A program made the translations under genes and the position numbers. Below are positions 23,224 to 35,307 of a stretch of 64,000 nt of DNA, one piece after another (position 1 is the first letter of the stretch; each line of letters opens with the position of its first letter). The notes under the pieces were generated by a model. That model searched no databases. It was not told the origin of the DNA and worked only from the letters and a program-made list of their open reading frames with translations. Source of the DNA: Pseudevernia furfuracea (Eukaryota; Ascomycota; Lecanoromycetes; Lecanorales; Parmeliaceae); NCBI GenBank assembly GCA_022315425.1, contig JAIUPT010000020.1, positions 310,001 through 374,000 on the forward strand. Direction: 5' to 3'.

Positions 23224-25095
23224 ATGGCCAACATTGAATTTGATGTTGTTGTGATAGGCGCCGGTATGGAAGACGTAACTCAAGGCACACCAAACTCAGA
23301 CTAACGATTGGACGTTCAGGCCTCAGTGGGATCGCATTCTCAAGATTCTATCTAGACATACATCCGGAGTGCAAGCTTGCAATCCTTGATGAAGACACTT
23401 GCGTCGGTGGAGTATGGAGTGCTTGTACGACCAGACGACCAGGTGATCAGCCACCAGACAGACCTCTTTACTGATTCTTTCTTACCGTAGCTCGGCTTTA
23501 CAATGGCTTCTGGTCCCAAAGTGGATTGAGAATGTCCGGATTCTCTGACACTCCCCTCACACTTCCACCAGACGCTGAAACCTATCACGACATTTTTGAG
23601 TCCAAGTACGTCACCAAGTATCTCGAAAGTTACGTGGATGGTCATATATACAATGGCCGCTCGTTGCGCGACAGGATCTGCTTCGGGATCAAAGTCCACG
23701 AGATTGAGAAGCTTAACAATTCTTGGCGGGTCTCGGCTCGACGCAATGAGAAGGAAGAAGAGATATTCCATGGTGCCAGGCTCGTCATAGCCACTGGTCA
23801 CACCTCGATCCCTAATATGCCTGTTTTGCCGGGGCGAAGTCTGTTCCAAGGTCCTATTCTCCACCAGAAAGAGTTTGGAAAAGCAACAGGCACAATTCTT
23901 GCTTCGAACTCATACAAGACGGTCACTATTTTAGGCGGCGGTAAATCTGCAGCGGACATGGTGTACGATTCTGTCAAGGCCGGAAAGAAGGTCAGCTGGA
24001 TCATTCGTGAAACAGGCGAAGGTCCAGCTGCTTTTGCCGGCGCCGCAGGCAGAGGTCCGTACAAAAATGGTCCCGAGATCGCAGCGACAAGAATGCTATC
24101 AGCCTTGAGCCCTTCATGCTTTGCTCCGATCTCATGGTGGACAAATGTGATACACGGCTCTAAATTCGGACGAAGCATTGTTACCAAAGTATGGCTAGGT
24201 GCAGATCAAGCTTGCAGCGACCTTGCAAAGTTCCAAGACAGAGAGGGTGCCCTTCCAGGGTTCGAGAAAATGAAGTCCAGTACAATGTGAGTGAATATTG
24301 GATTGGACTAAAGAGCAAGACTGATGCCTGTAAAGCATATTCTGGTGTACTGGCCCCCTAGGCATGATACAACACGAAGACTTCTGGGACACCATTGCTA
24401 AAAATGTCTCAATCCATCGCAGCAACATTGGTACGATGCAGACGAATTCTATCCTTCTGGAAGACGGGTCCGAAATCTTGTCAGACGTCTTGTTCTGTGG
24501 CACTGGCTGGAACCAGCATTATCCTTTCCTTTCCAAAGAACAGGTCGTTGAATTTGGTCTCCCGCACGACCCCGAAGAAGACAATAAGGCAGAGTTTCAG
24601 AGATGGTCTTCGCTTTTAGACGCGGCGGACAAGCAGGTGCTCACGCAATTTCCGGTGCTTGCCAATCCTCCGCTCCATTTCGAACGACCAACCAAAAACA
24701 CCGGTACGAGACTCTACAACGGCATTGCTCCGCTAAATGATGATTCTATCGCTGTTGTCGGACATGTTCTACTATCCAATTCTTTCCGCAACGCCGAAGC
24801 TCAGGCCATCTGGACGACTGCATATTTCGACAAGAACGTAAGGCTCCCAGCAACCGAGGAGGCAGAAAAGGAAATTGCATACATGAATGCGTTCTCAAAA
24901 CGAAGATACCCTTCGCATGGAGCGACGGGTGCCTATTTCCATTTTGATCTGGTCGGTTATACGGATAGACTAATGAGAGATATCGGGCTTAAGTCGCACC
25001 GCAAAGGAGGTTGGTGGTCAGATCTGACATCCCCATGTCTTGCTAGCGACTTCAAGGACATCAAAGATGAGTACATGTCCAAATTCGGGCCTTAA
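23224..25095 (+). CDS. Flavin-dependent monooxygenase (FMO-like)
   Basis: Four exons: 23224..23263, 23320..23424, 23491..24286, 24336..25095 (1701 nt, 566 aa, all GT-AG). The FAD-binding Rossmann motif GAGLSG is at residues 12-17, split after its first three residues by the first intron. DEDTCVGGVWS is the usual G-G-x-W region. A second dinucleotide motif, LGGGKSAADM, lies at about residues 196-205 for NAD(P)H. GPILHQKEFG precedes it and resembles the FMO identifying stretch. LVIATGHTSIPNMP and VLFCGTGW are the two ATG-type motifs of this superfamily. The likely reaction is NADPH- and O2-dependent oxygenation of a small molecule. There is no transmembrane segment. No biosynthetic partners are adjacent, so no pathway can be assigned. 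Confidence 0.88.
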
Positions 25096-26411
25096 GTGTA
25101 AACCTTTGACTTGATAGGAAGAAAGGAATTTTTCGAAGGGACCGGGCGTAAGGAGTAAACACCCTGCATGACAACCATGCGACCCCCCCTGGATAAACCA
25201 CGGCACCTGCCCTTTCCGGCGAGCTCGCCGTACAACGCGCCTTGCATACGCATCTCGGGATAATGATTACAGTTTGCAGTCCCGCATGATGTTGTCGCAT
25301 ACCTAGTCTCATGCACATCTTAGCTGAGGCTGAACAATTCAGCCCTGAGCCGCAGGACAACACACCAGTAGTACACGAGTCCGTGCATGCTGACCCCACG
25401 TGCTCTTAGCACTACTTGAAAAAAGGCCCGACGTGCATATACCTGTATTGCCGTTGCAGCCTTCATGGACTTTCGAGTGCATCTGTAACCGCCGATCTTG
25501 ACACGCTCCTGTTAGCGCTCGGAACAGGAGGGTTCAGATACTGTAACTGAGCTGCCTCCTGCCAGTGCCTGTATTACATTGATCCGTCGTCGTGGATAGT
25601 CCAAACATGATCGGGATGCGTGGTGATTGATTTCCTCTGTGGATGACGTCGGGTTATCATGTTCCGTAGTGAAGCAGTCGTCAATTAGCGTATGCAGAAA
25701 ATGCTGAAATCCTTGGCGCTGAGAAAATCTCTGCCCCCATACAGTCTCTTTGGTCATTTCGACAAGTACAACATATGGGCAGAGAATATTTATAGACAAT
25801 GATTATTCTTAACATTGCGATTCTGATGCATTTAGACTATATAGAACTTATCCCATTTTGATGAAGATAGATGGGGTTCCCAAAATTGAGACTTATAATT
25901 TAATCCAGCGTTTTCTGCATACGCTAAAACTGAGATTCAACTAGCGACCCTAAGGTACTCTGGAGCACCACCCCAAATACTGATCATACCAACCTTCAGT
26001 TTGCCATAATACCGCAATATGTATAGTCATTGGCATTGAACTCTAATGCCTTCGAAACTTTGATCAACACGACAGCTTCTTCTCGGGCAGCAACCTTCCC
26101 ATTTCCTCAACCCGTGATCGAGATGCTCCTTCCCTTCGAACTCAAGACTCTTCCACCCACGCTAAAATCGGATCGAACCACGCGACATCTAGCCACATTC
26201 CCAGGACAAGAAGTTCCCACATGACGAACCTGCAACACAGGATCATTTCAAAACAAATATACCAGAAATCTGTATATCCCCAGCCAGTCCTGCCGTCCAA
26301 ATATCGACCGGCCGATTTTCGCAATTACTGCTCATTTTTCGTCGACGCCCTCGAGTTGCCATCGCTAAAGGTTGATAAACCCTCAGTTGCAGCGAATTAC
26401 TTGGAAACATG
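25096..26411. other. Convergent intergenic region, nothing certain
   Basis: A 1.3-kb gap. Short frames at 25512-25799 (-) and 26030-26224 (+) have no domain. No repeat stands out. Confidence 0.45.
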
Positions 26412-28871
26412 CTACCTCAGCGTAGCTATTGGCCATAGTCCATGTTTCCTTTTCTCACCAGATTGTTTCCACGTCTTCTCCGCTTCCTTGAGTAGCGCTC
26501 TGATTGCTTGCTTCTGCGTAGGTAATAATCTTCTGGAGATTAAATCTGAAGGCTTTGAATGTAATGAATCGATTGTCTTGACCGTAGGATTTGCACCGTG
26601 ATCGAGGAGCGCCTTTACAATTTCAAGATCTCTCATCGCGGCAAGATGCAGAGGTCTATATCCGTCTCTATCCGAAGCTTCGATGTTTACACCGTGATCA
26701 AGAAGCACCTTAACAATCTCAAGATAACCTACACTCGCGGCATAATGCAGAGGTCTGTCACCCTCTCTATCCGAAGCTTCGATGTTTGCACCGTGATCGA
26801 GAAGCGCCTTGACAATCTCAAAATGACTTGTATTCGCGGCAAGATGCAGAGGTCTCCGTTGGTTCGCATCCGAAGCTTCGATCTTTGCACCGTGATCGAG
26901 AAGCACCTTAACAATCTCAAGATAACCTACACTCGCGGCCCAATGCAGAGGTCTATGTTGGACCACCCCATCCGAAGCTTCGATGTTTGCACCAGACTCC
27001 AGAAGACAAGTGATGCAAGCCTTGTTGTGTTTAAGAATCGCGAGATGCAAAGGCTTTGTCAGCCGGGGTTCTATATCAATTCTCCAGTTAAACGTCGCTT
27101 CCTTGTCTGGCCCAGCCCGTAACAACTGTTCAACAGTGTCAGAGGGGTCAGACGGACCGGAAACAGCGCTGTGAAGAGGTGTAAAACCATTGATGGCCTT
27201 CGCTTCAAGCTCGGCGCCATTATTAACCAACAAATGAATCATCGGGGCCTTTCCATGATGTGCGGCGAGGTGCAAAGCGGTCTCACCCTCACGGTTCGTT
27301 GCGCGGACGTCTGCACCATGACGTATGAGTCTCATAGCCAGCAGCATCTCACCTTTCAGACAAGCATGCATCAGCGGGGTCAACCCTCCGCCGTTTGCAA
27401 TCTCTAAAGGGGGCCGATCTCTCAATACGAGATCGATCAAGGTCTCAGTGATGGGTGTTCCAGGGACCGAGGCAAGCAAGTGCAGTGTCGTTCCGCCTTG
27501 ATCGCATCTTGCACTTGGATTTGCGCCTTGTTCTAACAAAATTCTTAGAATGTTTTCCTGTCCATGGATGGCCGCCAAATGAAGAGGTGTCAAGCCATCG
27601 TTGCCTTTGCAGTTCACATCATAGCGATACGCTAGTAGTTCTCGTGTCTTTGCCTCGTCGCCTCCAACGATCGCAGACTCCATAACTCTATCCATCGTTA
27701 TGCTTTTAGTGCCATTTGTAGAAACCTTCAAGTCTCCTGTTTGTAGGCCCGGAGTTCCATCAACTCCATGATCTATCTTCCGAGGGTCTGGATTCGCTTC
27801 TTCTTTAGGCTCCTCAGTATAAAGATCGCCGGCACTAAGAAGAGCCTTTTTGATAGCCCACCGGACTCTAGGGTAGATGCTGTTTTCGCCACGCTTTAGC
27901 TTGGCCATTTGTGAATGGTCCGCATTGCAGGCCACAAATTCCTCGCGGGGGTGCCATTGTCGCGCGGAGTCTAGGGACACCATCATTATGGGGGCCCCTT
28001 CGCGTTTCCAAGTTCCGTTGAGCATCTGAAAGCTGTCAGTTGATCGCCGAGTTTAGCATGATTGCACAATACCTCAATGGCAGTCGAGAGCTGTATATTC
28101 CGACTGAGCCATTGATGTCGCAAAGTGCCTTAACGGCAGACTTCTTAGCAAGGTATCGACATGAACTATCAAGGGCGCATTACCTTCTTAATGATCAGGC
28201 ATCCTAAGCTACGGCCGATGAAGACTATGGGTCGATCTTGGCACTTCGCCAGGATTATGAGCACGATTCGGTTATTCGAACGAAGAGAATACACACATTG
28301 GCCGATTCACGCATTTCTAGAAGCCTGTGGATCATATTGGTGCTGTGGTCCGAAAGAATGCTTCTTGATATGTTCCCATGTAGTTGGGAAGGATAGCCGT
28401 ATATAAGTACCCGAGCGTCGCTGACATCTTTGGGCAGATAGTCTCGAAGCCACATATTCTGGGCAGAATGTGCCCATGATCCAAAAGCATGAGCAGCGAG
28501 ACCCGCCACGGCAATTATGCTAGATGAATTAATTATGGAGAGGCCAACCCACAATTTCCAAGGACTTACTCAGCTGCAATGGGTTCCTGGGGATGATAGA
28601 GAGGAGTAAAGCCATGGAAATCGCAGTCAATACTAATATCCTCGTCGAGCAAACGAGGAGATAGGACGCTTCGATTCAAAGCCTGAAAAGTGACGGTTGC
28701 TGTGAGGTCTCGAACGTCCTCGTAGCTATCAACAGCCGGCACCATTGACCTTACTCGGATACGAGGCTGATCTTCAGTACAGAAGTATTTGATGAGCTCA
28801 TCATCTGTTGTGCCCGGAGGAATGTTCTCGACCCGGAATGTGAAGGGGCGGGGTGGAACCATTGACTCCAT
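26412..28871 (-). CDS. SERAC1-like hydrolase/ankyrin protein, hydrolase core shortened
   Basis: Exons seen: 28570..28871 (RRM-like N-terminus, FTFRVENIPPGTTDDELIKY); 28297..28519, opening DIIAVAGLAAHAFGSW, the start of a SERAC1/DUF676-type alpha/beta hydrolase; 28184..28243, CQDRPIVFIGRSLGCLIIKK, with the nucleophile elbow G-x-S-x-G; and 26412..28025, NGTWKREGAPIMM…, hydrolase tail plus about ten ankyrin repeats. Exon 3 can splice directly to the last exon in frame, or through a small exon around 28108-28144. Either way, roughly 100 residues of the hydrolase between the nucleophile and the tail are missing. A plausible continuation (DSSCRYLAKKSAVKA) survives at about 28125-28170 but is in a shifted frame. 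So the gene is either degraded in its hydrolase domain or makes an inactive hydrolase-ankyrin protein. This architecture belongs to the fungal SesB/STAND-associated repertoire. Confidence 0.6.
26620..26960 (-). repeat. Near-identical 99-bp ankyrin units
   Basis: Three to four consecutive ~99-bp units share long identical DNA stretches, for example TATCCGAAGCTTCGATGTTT and CACCGTGATCGAGAAGC (+ strand). They encode successive ankyrin repeats (GANIEASDREGDRPLHYAAS-like). The DNA-level identity implies recent internal duplication or gene conversion. Confidence 0.85.
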
Positions 28872-30698
28872 GGCGGCGAGTACCTCTCGAAGTTTTCATG
28901 TACCTCCACTAATGATTCTTGTGGGTCTATTACTGGTTTGTAGATGATGGCACGAAGCTCTGCGCCTTCGCGTGTGCGAGGTTCGAACCTTGGTGGGAGC
29001 AAGGCTGAGATGGTATAACCTTCCCAGAACGCTTGGCAGAAAAGGGAAGGTTGTCTGTCCAAGTACCTTGTTGTTACTAATAAGGCTAGCTGCCGCCTAA
29101 GGCTTACGTTGCAGGATTCATCAATCCTTCAATTTTAGACCAGATATCGCAAACTGTAATGAATGTTATTATGAATCATTCGGACTTGTTGATGGGAGTA
29201 GTTCAAAGCAGACACCGAAATGTTAGATTGAGAGCTTTCTCGATCCATTTGGCAAGGTAAATCAGACCCTCAATAATGCAACTCTGTACTGCACAACGAT
29301 AGGCTGTGTCAGATCCCTCTTGCATATGTGGCGTCACAGCCTTGTAGATGATAATGCTGAATCCCATCCGACTATGATGCAAAGTTACGGAGTATGAGTC
29401 TTGTAACTATATAAAAGACGTGATTTCGAATTATTGTTTTAGTATGTTAAACCTTAGAAGTGATGGCTCAAAATCCAAATACGTTCGTGTGGTATATTCC
29501 TTGTATTCGCATAGAAGCAACTGGCTGGGTTTTAGGATTCAGGGATCTGATGTTCGGGATGATGACTTTGGGATATGAAAGTGCGTAGTGCAGTTGTTAG
29601 TGGGCAGTGATGATAAAAGAAGTATTGTACTAATGGAAGTGAGGAGTCGTCCCGGGAGGATCTGGAGAGACTTATACACGAAAAACGCTCTCAGCCTTTG
29701 AGACACTGCCCTTCAACTAGCTGGTCAAACCGCGCATCGCAGGCTATCGAGCTAACGTCTTCTCTGGAGAAGGTGGCTCTAAAATCGCAGCAAGAGATCG
29801 AGCCGCAGTATCTTTCGAGGTAGTTTCCAATCTGCAGTATTGCGGACCAGACTGAGAGAGCCTTAGGAGCAAGTGTGAGCACATTGGCTGGATACGCTGT
29901 CGGACGCGCTCTGAATGGGGGCCCGTCCAATGAGGCCGAAAGGACTTATCTGGACCAAAAGGGCAGGCCGCCGGCCGTGCATTGCATCCAAATATGCCTG
30001 CTTGGGCATAAGAAACAATTTTCGAAAGCCTTCTGGAAGGCTATGAATTCGAAGGGCCAGTTAGAGTGATTCGATAGAGCTCTGCACTCGATCGAAATAC
30101 TAAACAATGCTCTTCATATCCACCCACACAGTAGGCATACACTGAGTTAATCATCGCCTTGTCGTCGCTACGCCTTGCTGCGACGAATTGTTGCAATATG
30201 CACGCCAGCCGCAAGAAGGCTGTAATTGAAAGCTGCATGCATTCTTTTACTAAAACAGAACGAAAGAGGCTAGACGTATACTTCATGCTCAGCCGCTTGC
30301 ATGCATGCCAGGCTTCCTTCTCTGTCTCTCAGGCACCAGTTCAATTCAAGTGACGCAACCAATCATGATCAGTACCAAGCTCGGTCACGGGGCGAGGATC
30401 GCCCAGGTCTTCGTGTGGGTCCATTTCGGCGCAAATCTGTATCACCTCGACAGCAGGGAGAACATATAATCTACCCTTCGCTCACAATAGATAGCAGGAA
30501 TAAAGGATCGTACTCCAAAGGACCTAGCATCACTGCAAGCTCTGGCGCTACAACTTCACCTTTTACAGGCACCTCATCATCAAACCTGCATGTTAAACCC
30601 ATCAGCCCAACATTCTCACCACCTTCTCCCAAATAAACAGCCTCTTCCGTAACCCTGAACCCCCCCGCGCCTCGCACATCAACAGATCTCGCCTGATA
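28872..30698. other. 1.8 kb without a confident gene
   Basis: Short frames at 28751-29062 (-), 29691-29930 (-), 30301-30636 (+) and 30471-30677 (-) are not supported by domains. The last one (RVTEEAVYLGEGGENVGLMG… on the minus strand) looks protein-like and lies just 3' of the small gene at 30699. It could be a remnant of a longer gene. Confidence 0.4.
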
Positions 30699-30978
30699 TC
30701 AAGGCTCAGTCTGCATATCCTCCCTCTGATAAACCTTGCCGTCACATTTACCACCCCGCGATAGCCTGTACTGTCCATCACCTAGCAATTGTTGGATCCG
30801 AAACGGGTTTGGATCCACGCCTCTGGCAGCCCGGAGATAGACTTGTTGGCCCACTTTATAGAGCTCAGGGTACTGGCTCGGGTACTCAGTGGACGAAGCG
30901 CATGAGGGTACTCGAAGACCAGGGTTATAGACCTACAAGTGCTTCCAAATGACTTTGCGATTTCTCATACTTGGACAT
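30699..30978 (-). CDS. Small protein with a short beta-barrel-like segment
   Basis: Two exons, 30937..30978 and 30699..30884, with a 52-nt intron (GTAGGT donor, CTGAG acceptor, phase 0). The product is ~75 aa and starts MSKYEKSQSHLEAL. The second exon reads YPELYKVGQQVYLRAARG…FRIQQLLGDGQYRLSRGGK, an alternating pattern like short SH3/KOW-type barrels found in many small fungal proteins. I cannot name the family. A longer N-terminus reaching an ATG at 31107 is possible. It sits between the hydrolase-ankyrin gene and the STAND gene. Confidence 0.45.
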
Positions 30979-31639
30979 GATATCTGGGATGGTGGGGGGA
31001 GCCCCGCGCTCGTTCCAAAAAAACTCCGCTGAGTTTCTTTTTAGAGTATCCGTCGCCTGGAAATGCCGTAGTAAGGTAGATATTGAGCAATCGCCAGCGA
31101 ACAACAAATTTCCAGCGTCACTGTAGGCTTTGGGTTATTGGAAGCTGTAAGCTGGTCTTGAGAGGCTTTGATGAAGAACACTCAACCCTCCGGCACTAGC
31201 GTACTACATCTTAGGTTTAGGGCTTGATGAGGAGCTTGCTCTACTCTATCTACCACCCAATTACATATGTAGATACAATGTGGACGGTTAACTATCGCCG
31301 GCAATTTGATTCTCACCATCTATAGCAGATACCCTGACCACGAGCACCTTTGGATGGATTTGAACGACTGCGCCCTGATTTGCAGCGCAGTTGATGAATA
31401 CTTTGATGAATACTTTGTCATGTAAGTTACCAGAAAAGTGGCGTTGGTGGTGCTGGTCTTTTCTCGAGGCTACGCATTTGTGATCATCGAGCCAGAGAAT
31501 TTGGCATCCGGTGCATATGGATGGCCAAACCCCAGCAACAGTAGACCGCGGCCTCCTTGCTGAAGGCTTCAGAATTGGAAAGATCTCCCCTCAATGAAAC
31601 TACCTCTTCTTCCAGCGGCCCGCTTGATACGAACCCTAG
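30979..31639. other. No gene seen
   Basis: 3' flank of the STAND gene and 5' flank of the small gene, both on the minus strand. There are no long frames and no repeats. Confidence 0.45.
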
Positions 31640-34600
31640 CTATGCTGATACTACTCCTGCCGTCAACATAGCCTCCCTCAGTTTGATCTCCTTCATAACA
31701 TCTGAACGGTCAATTTTCTGGGCATCTGGGTCGCCGCCACCCCAATATACGGACTTGAATTTGTGAGATGGGTGAGTGATCTTCGCCGACAGGATACATT
31801 TGAAGCAATAGTCAAAGTTGGGACAGACTGAGCACCTGTATCGAGAACCATAAACTGGCTTTGAAAAAGTCAGTCTTAGATCGCTGGAAAAGACTACGAC
31901 CTGTGTGTCACTCACAAGATCGCAACCATCGCAACATATATCTGGATGGAGTAAAGACTTTCCGAGGTGTTGAAATTCGAGAGATCTTGGGAGGGCCTGG
32001 TCCAGTGGTTTCAGCAAGGCTGCCGCCTTGATGTCTTCATGGAAAATCGCAACTGCATAGGGCATCCAATCTTTGCCGTCCTCATAGGGGGCGCTCACTT
32101 TCAAGAGTTGACGCACGCAAGGACTAAGTCCACCTCTTGCTGCCCATATCAGAGGTGTCCAACCATCGACATCCGGTTGCTTCGGATCAAGTCCATAGTC
32201 TAGCAAGAACTCAATGGCTTCTCCTGATCCTGCTGCTGCATGATGTAGGCATGTGCGCCTTTGCTTATCCAATGCGTGGAGGTCAAACCCAAGATCTGCG
32301 AGATGTTTCAGACACTTGAGACTGCCTCTGAAAGCAGACATATGAAGCAGGTTTCTTCCTTCCCGGTCCGTCGGCAATAGCTTTGGAGCCTTGGAGATGA
32401 GGATTTTGAGAAGAGAAAGATGGTCTTTGTAGGCCGCTCTCTGCAAAGCATCATCGAGAATACCCATCTGAATCTGTCTCTGCAAGTCGTGTTCCACCAA
32501 TACCCTTGTGACTTCTTGGAGGCCACATTGTGAGGCTATGGCAAGAGGCGCTAATCCATTTCGATCTTTTTGCGTGACGTCTGCCCCGCTTTCCAATAGC
32601 AGTCGGGACAAGGAACTGTGTCCATCACAGACAGCCAAATGCAACGCTGATTCGCCTCTAAGATTGATAGAATTGACATCAGCACCATGGTTCAAGAGCG
32701 ACTGCTTCACTGCTAGCGAGTAGTTCAGAGTTCGGACTTGTTGAGCCATCCGACCTCGATTTTCTAGTAGCGTCGAGGTGCGAATATCGTGCGCAAATAT
32801 ATCATTCAAGAAGAGGGTTGCCAGATGCAGCGGAGCGTTTCCAGCTCTGTCTTTGGCACATGAATCTGCTCCGTGTTCCAGTAGTAGTTGTACTACTTTT
32901 TCTTGACCACAACCAGCGGCTCGGTGCAATGCAGTATCACCCCACGTCGTTTTTGACAGAACGCTTCGTTTGTCTTTAGCCAACAGGCACAGTACTATAA
33001 CTTCCAAGCCCCAGAATGAAGCGAGCCATATTGGAGGGACGTTCTTCGGAAAATGATTGGAGTAACCGAAGCCCATTGACTCACGAACGCACAACACTTG
33101 AACGGAGGCTGATAGGACAGCATTATTAGAGAGAAAGGACATAATCAAGTCTTTGCAGGGTTCTTCTACCGTTTCGCGTGCATAATATCCCCATTTGAAG
33201 ACTGCATATCGTAGCAGAGGCCAGCGGCGTAGACGAGCTTCGAATTCCTGATCTCCAAGACAGCACGGCCCTTCTTCAAAATCATCGAATGAAAGGTACG
33301 TAAGACAAGTCCGGACTATGTCCGCTTGGGCTTCGGGAAACAAGGTTTCTGCTTTGAGCTCTAGATACTCTTGTAGAGTGTAATGTACCAAGCTCAAGAA
33401 GCCACCCTCGTGAATCAGGAGACCATTGCACACTGAAAAAAGCAGTCCCTCATCTGGTATGTTATCTTCGTCTAGGGTGTGATCTCCGGTCTCAACGGCA
33501 AGGGCATGTTGTAGTTCTGGCATCGTCAGAGGCCTGGAAGCACTGAACACCCAATAGAGAGCTTTCCTCGCCAAACTAGCTTGATCAAGGCTCTGGGTGT
33601 GAATCCGTCGGAAGGTCTCATCATAAGTCTTGTTGAGACCTTCTGGTAACGACGACAAGGCGTCCTTCAATTTTCGCAGTGTAGTCGTATTTGCTAATGA
33701 GTCCAAGTGAAGACGTGCCTGTAGAAACCTAGGATAATCAGCCGATCGTGTTCATTGACAATGAGACAGAGAATTTTTTCTTACATGACTCCAGCTCTAG
33801 CAGCCAACGTTTTCGAGATGAGATTGCATAGACTCAAATCTTTCCTGACATGAGATTGTATTCCCTCGGAACAGGCGATCCGCTCTTGAATATACTGTAA
33901 GATGTCGTCGCTTCTGGCGTGAACTTCCAACCGTGTTACGTTTATAAGCTGACGTTCAACATTCGGCATAGCTCTTGATGTGATTAAAATACCCATTCTC
34001 GGCTGGAGATGTTGTAGTTCTATCAACAAGAGACTTCTGCACTCTTCAGAGCATTCGTCGAAGGCATCGATTATGACAAATACTTTAGAGTAACGGTTGA
34101 TAATAGCTCGAAGCAGTTGTGTGCTCTCTGTATGCGAAGGTCGAGTTGTTCCAGATCCGTGGGCCTCATAGCAGGCTATCAGTTCTTTCGACAAGGACGA
34201 CTCCAAGAATACCAGTTGACCGACTAGACTCATCAACACATTACAGATTGTCTGTTTTATCGTGTCTTTGTAGCTAAAGTAAACATATGCAAGACCATTT
34301 TGCTTTTTGTTGATGATGCTTTGAATGTGATTTATGATACATGACCTGTTTTAGATTTTAGTGGAGCCTGCGTAAAGCGATGTATGGCGTCCTGTCTTAC
34401 GCAAGCACAGTCTTGCCAGTACCAGCTATCTGTGTCAGCTCATTTCTACGATATCTCTAGAAAAAGATCTTCAAGATCATGGCAGGTCTATAGAAGATAT
34501 GGACTCACGTATACCCGGACACCATAGGGTCGCTCCACTATCATTCAGCCAACTCTTGAACTTCGACGTCTCAAAAAACCACTGGGCTGTACTATCTTGT

Positions 34601-35307
34601 CTGTTCTGTATGTTGAACGTATCGAATTGTTTCCGCTGAAATTCCGAGGATAGAGGAGAAAGCCAGTCATACACTTTTCGCATATAATCGTTAGTCTGAG
34701 TTGAGACTAAATCGCTGACTGATCTGAAAGTTGTCATAGCGGAGACTTGTACGTCTTTCACGTTTTCAGATATGGAGATAGACCGTTCTTTCAGTACATC
34801 CACATTTGTAGAAACTTCTATCAATGTCTGACCAACCAGGTCCAACCTTTTCAAGGCAGCTGTTGACGAATCAATTTGTAGTAAGTTCAAAGCAAGAGAC
34901 AAATCATCTTTCAGCTCATTACCCAGCTCATTAAGCTTTGCCAAAGTGCTCTCTTTAAAAGGAAAGAGCGTCCTGCGAAGTTGTGACTTTGCTTTGGCTT
35001 TCCATCCTTCCTGTACGAGGACCAGACGTACTTTGTCCAACTTCCTCTGAAGACTCTGGAGGCCCTTTTCGACAGATTTGATGCAATCTTCCACTCTTAT
35101 TACGACATCGGGATCGAAAGCTTTGTGCTGAACAGCTGATTCGAGAAGTCTCAGGGTCTTTGTCAATGCTTGAATCGAAGTATACATCCGTTCAACATGG
35201 CTCTCGGCATCTTTCCAGGAATCATAGTAATCTAACAAACCCTGACAGACAGTAATTCCGAGGGAGATGAGGCCCGCTACACCAGAGGAGACGCCAAGAG
35301 CTTCCAT
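31640..35307 (-). CDS. STAND/NLR protein: N-terminal helical domain, NACHT, ankyrins, ZZ finger
   Basis: Five exons: 34509..35307, 34401..34425, 33785..34345, 31916..33728, 31640..31858 (3417 nt, 1138 aa, frame closed). Residues 1-~200 (MEALGVSSGVAGLISLGITV…) are the helical N-terminal domain of fungal STAND proteins (Helo-like type). The P-loop GIPGTGKT is at 265-272. Most of it comes from the 25-nt second exon. Walker B is VFVIIDAFDE at ~363-372. A winged-helix-like region (ALYWVFSASRPLTMPELQHAL) follows, then about eight to nine ankyrin repeats (~726-1040). A ZZ-type zinc finger (CDGCD, CSVCPNFDYCFKC, HPSH; ~1060-1098) is formed by removing a 57-nt intron. NLRs with this layout act as ligand-triggered switches in fungal heterokaryon incompatibility and innate responses. 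The NACHT motifs are intact, so it is probably functional. The ATG at 35307 was chosen for the canonical N-terminus. Confidence 0.85.

Noticed and set aside
28968..28992. GAGGTTCGAACCTTGG as a tRNA B-box
   Set aside because: No acceptor stem, anticodon arm or A-box could be fitted around it.
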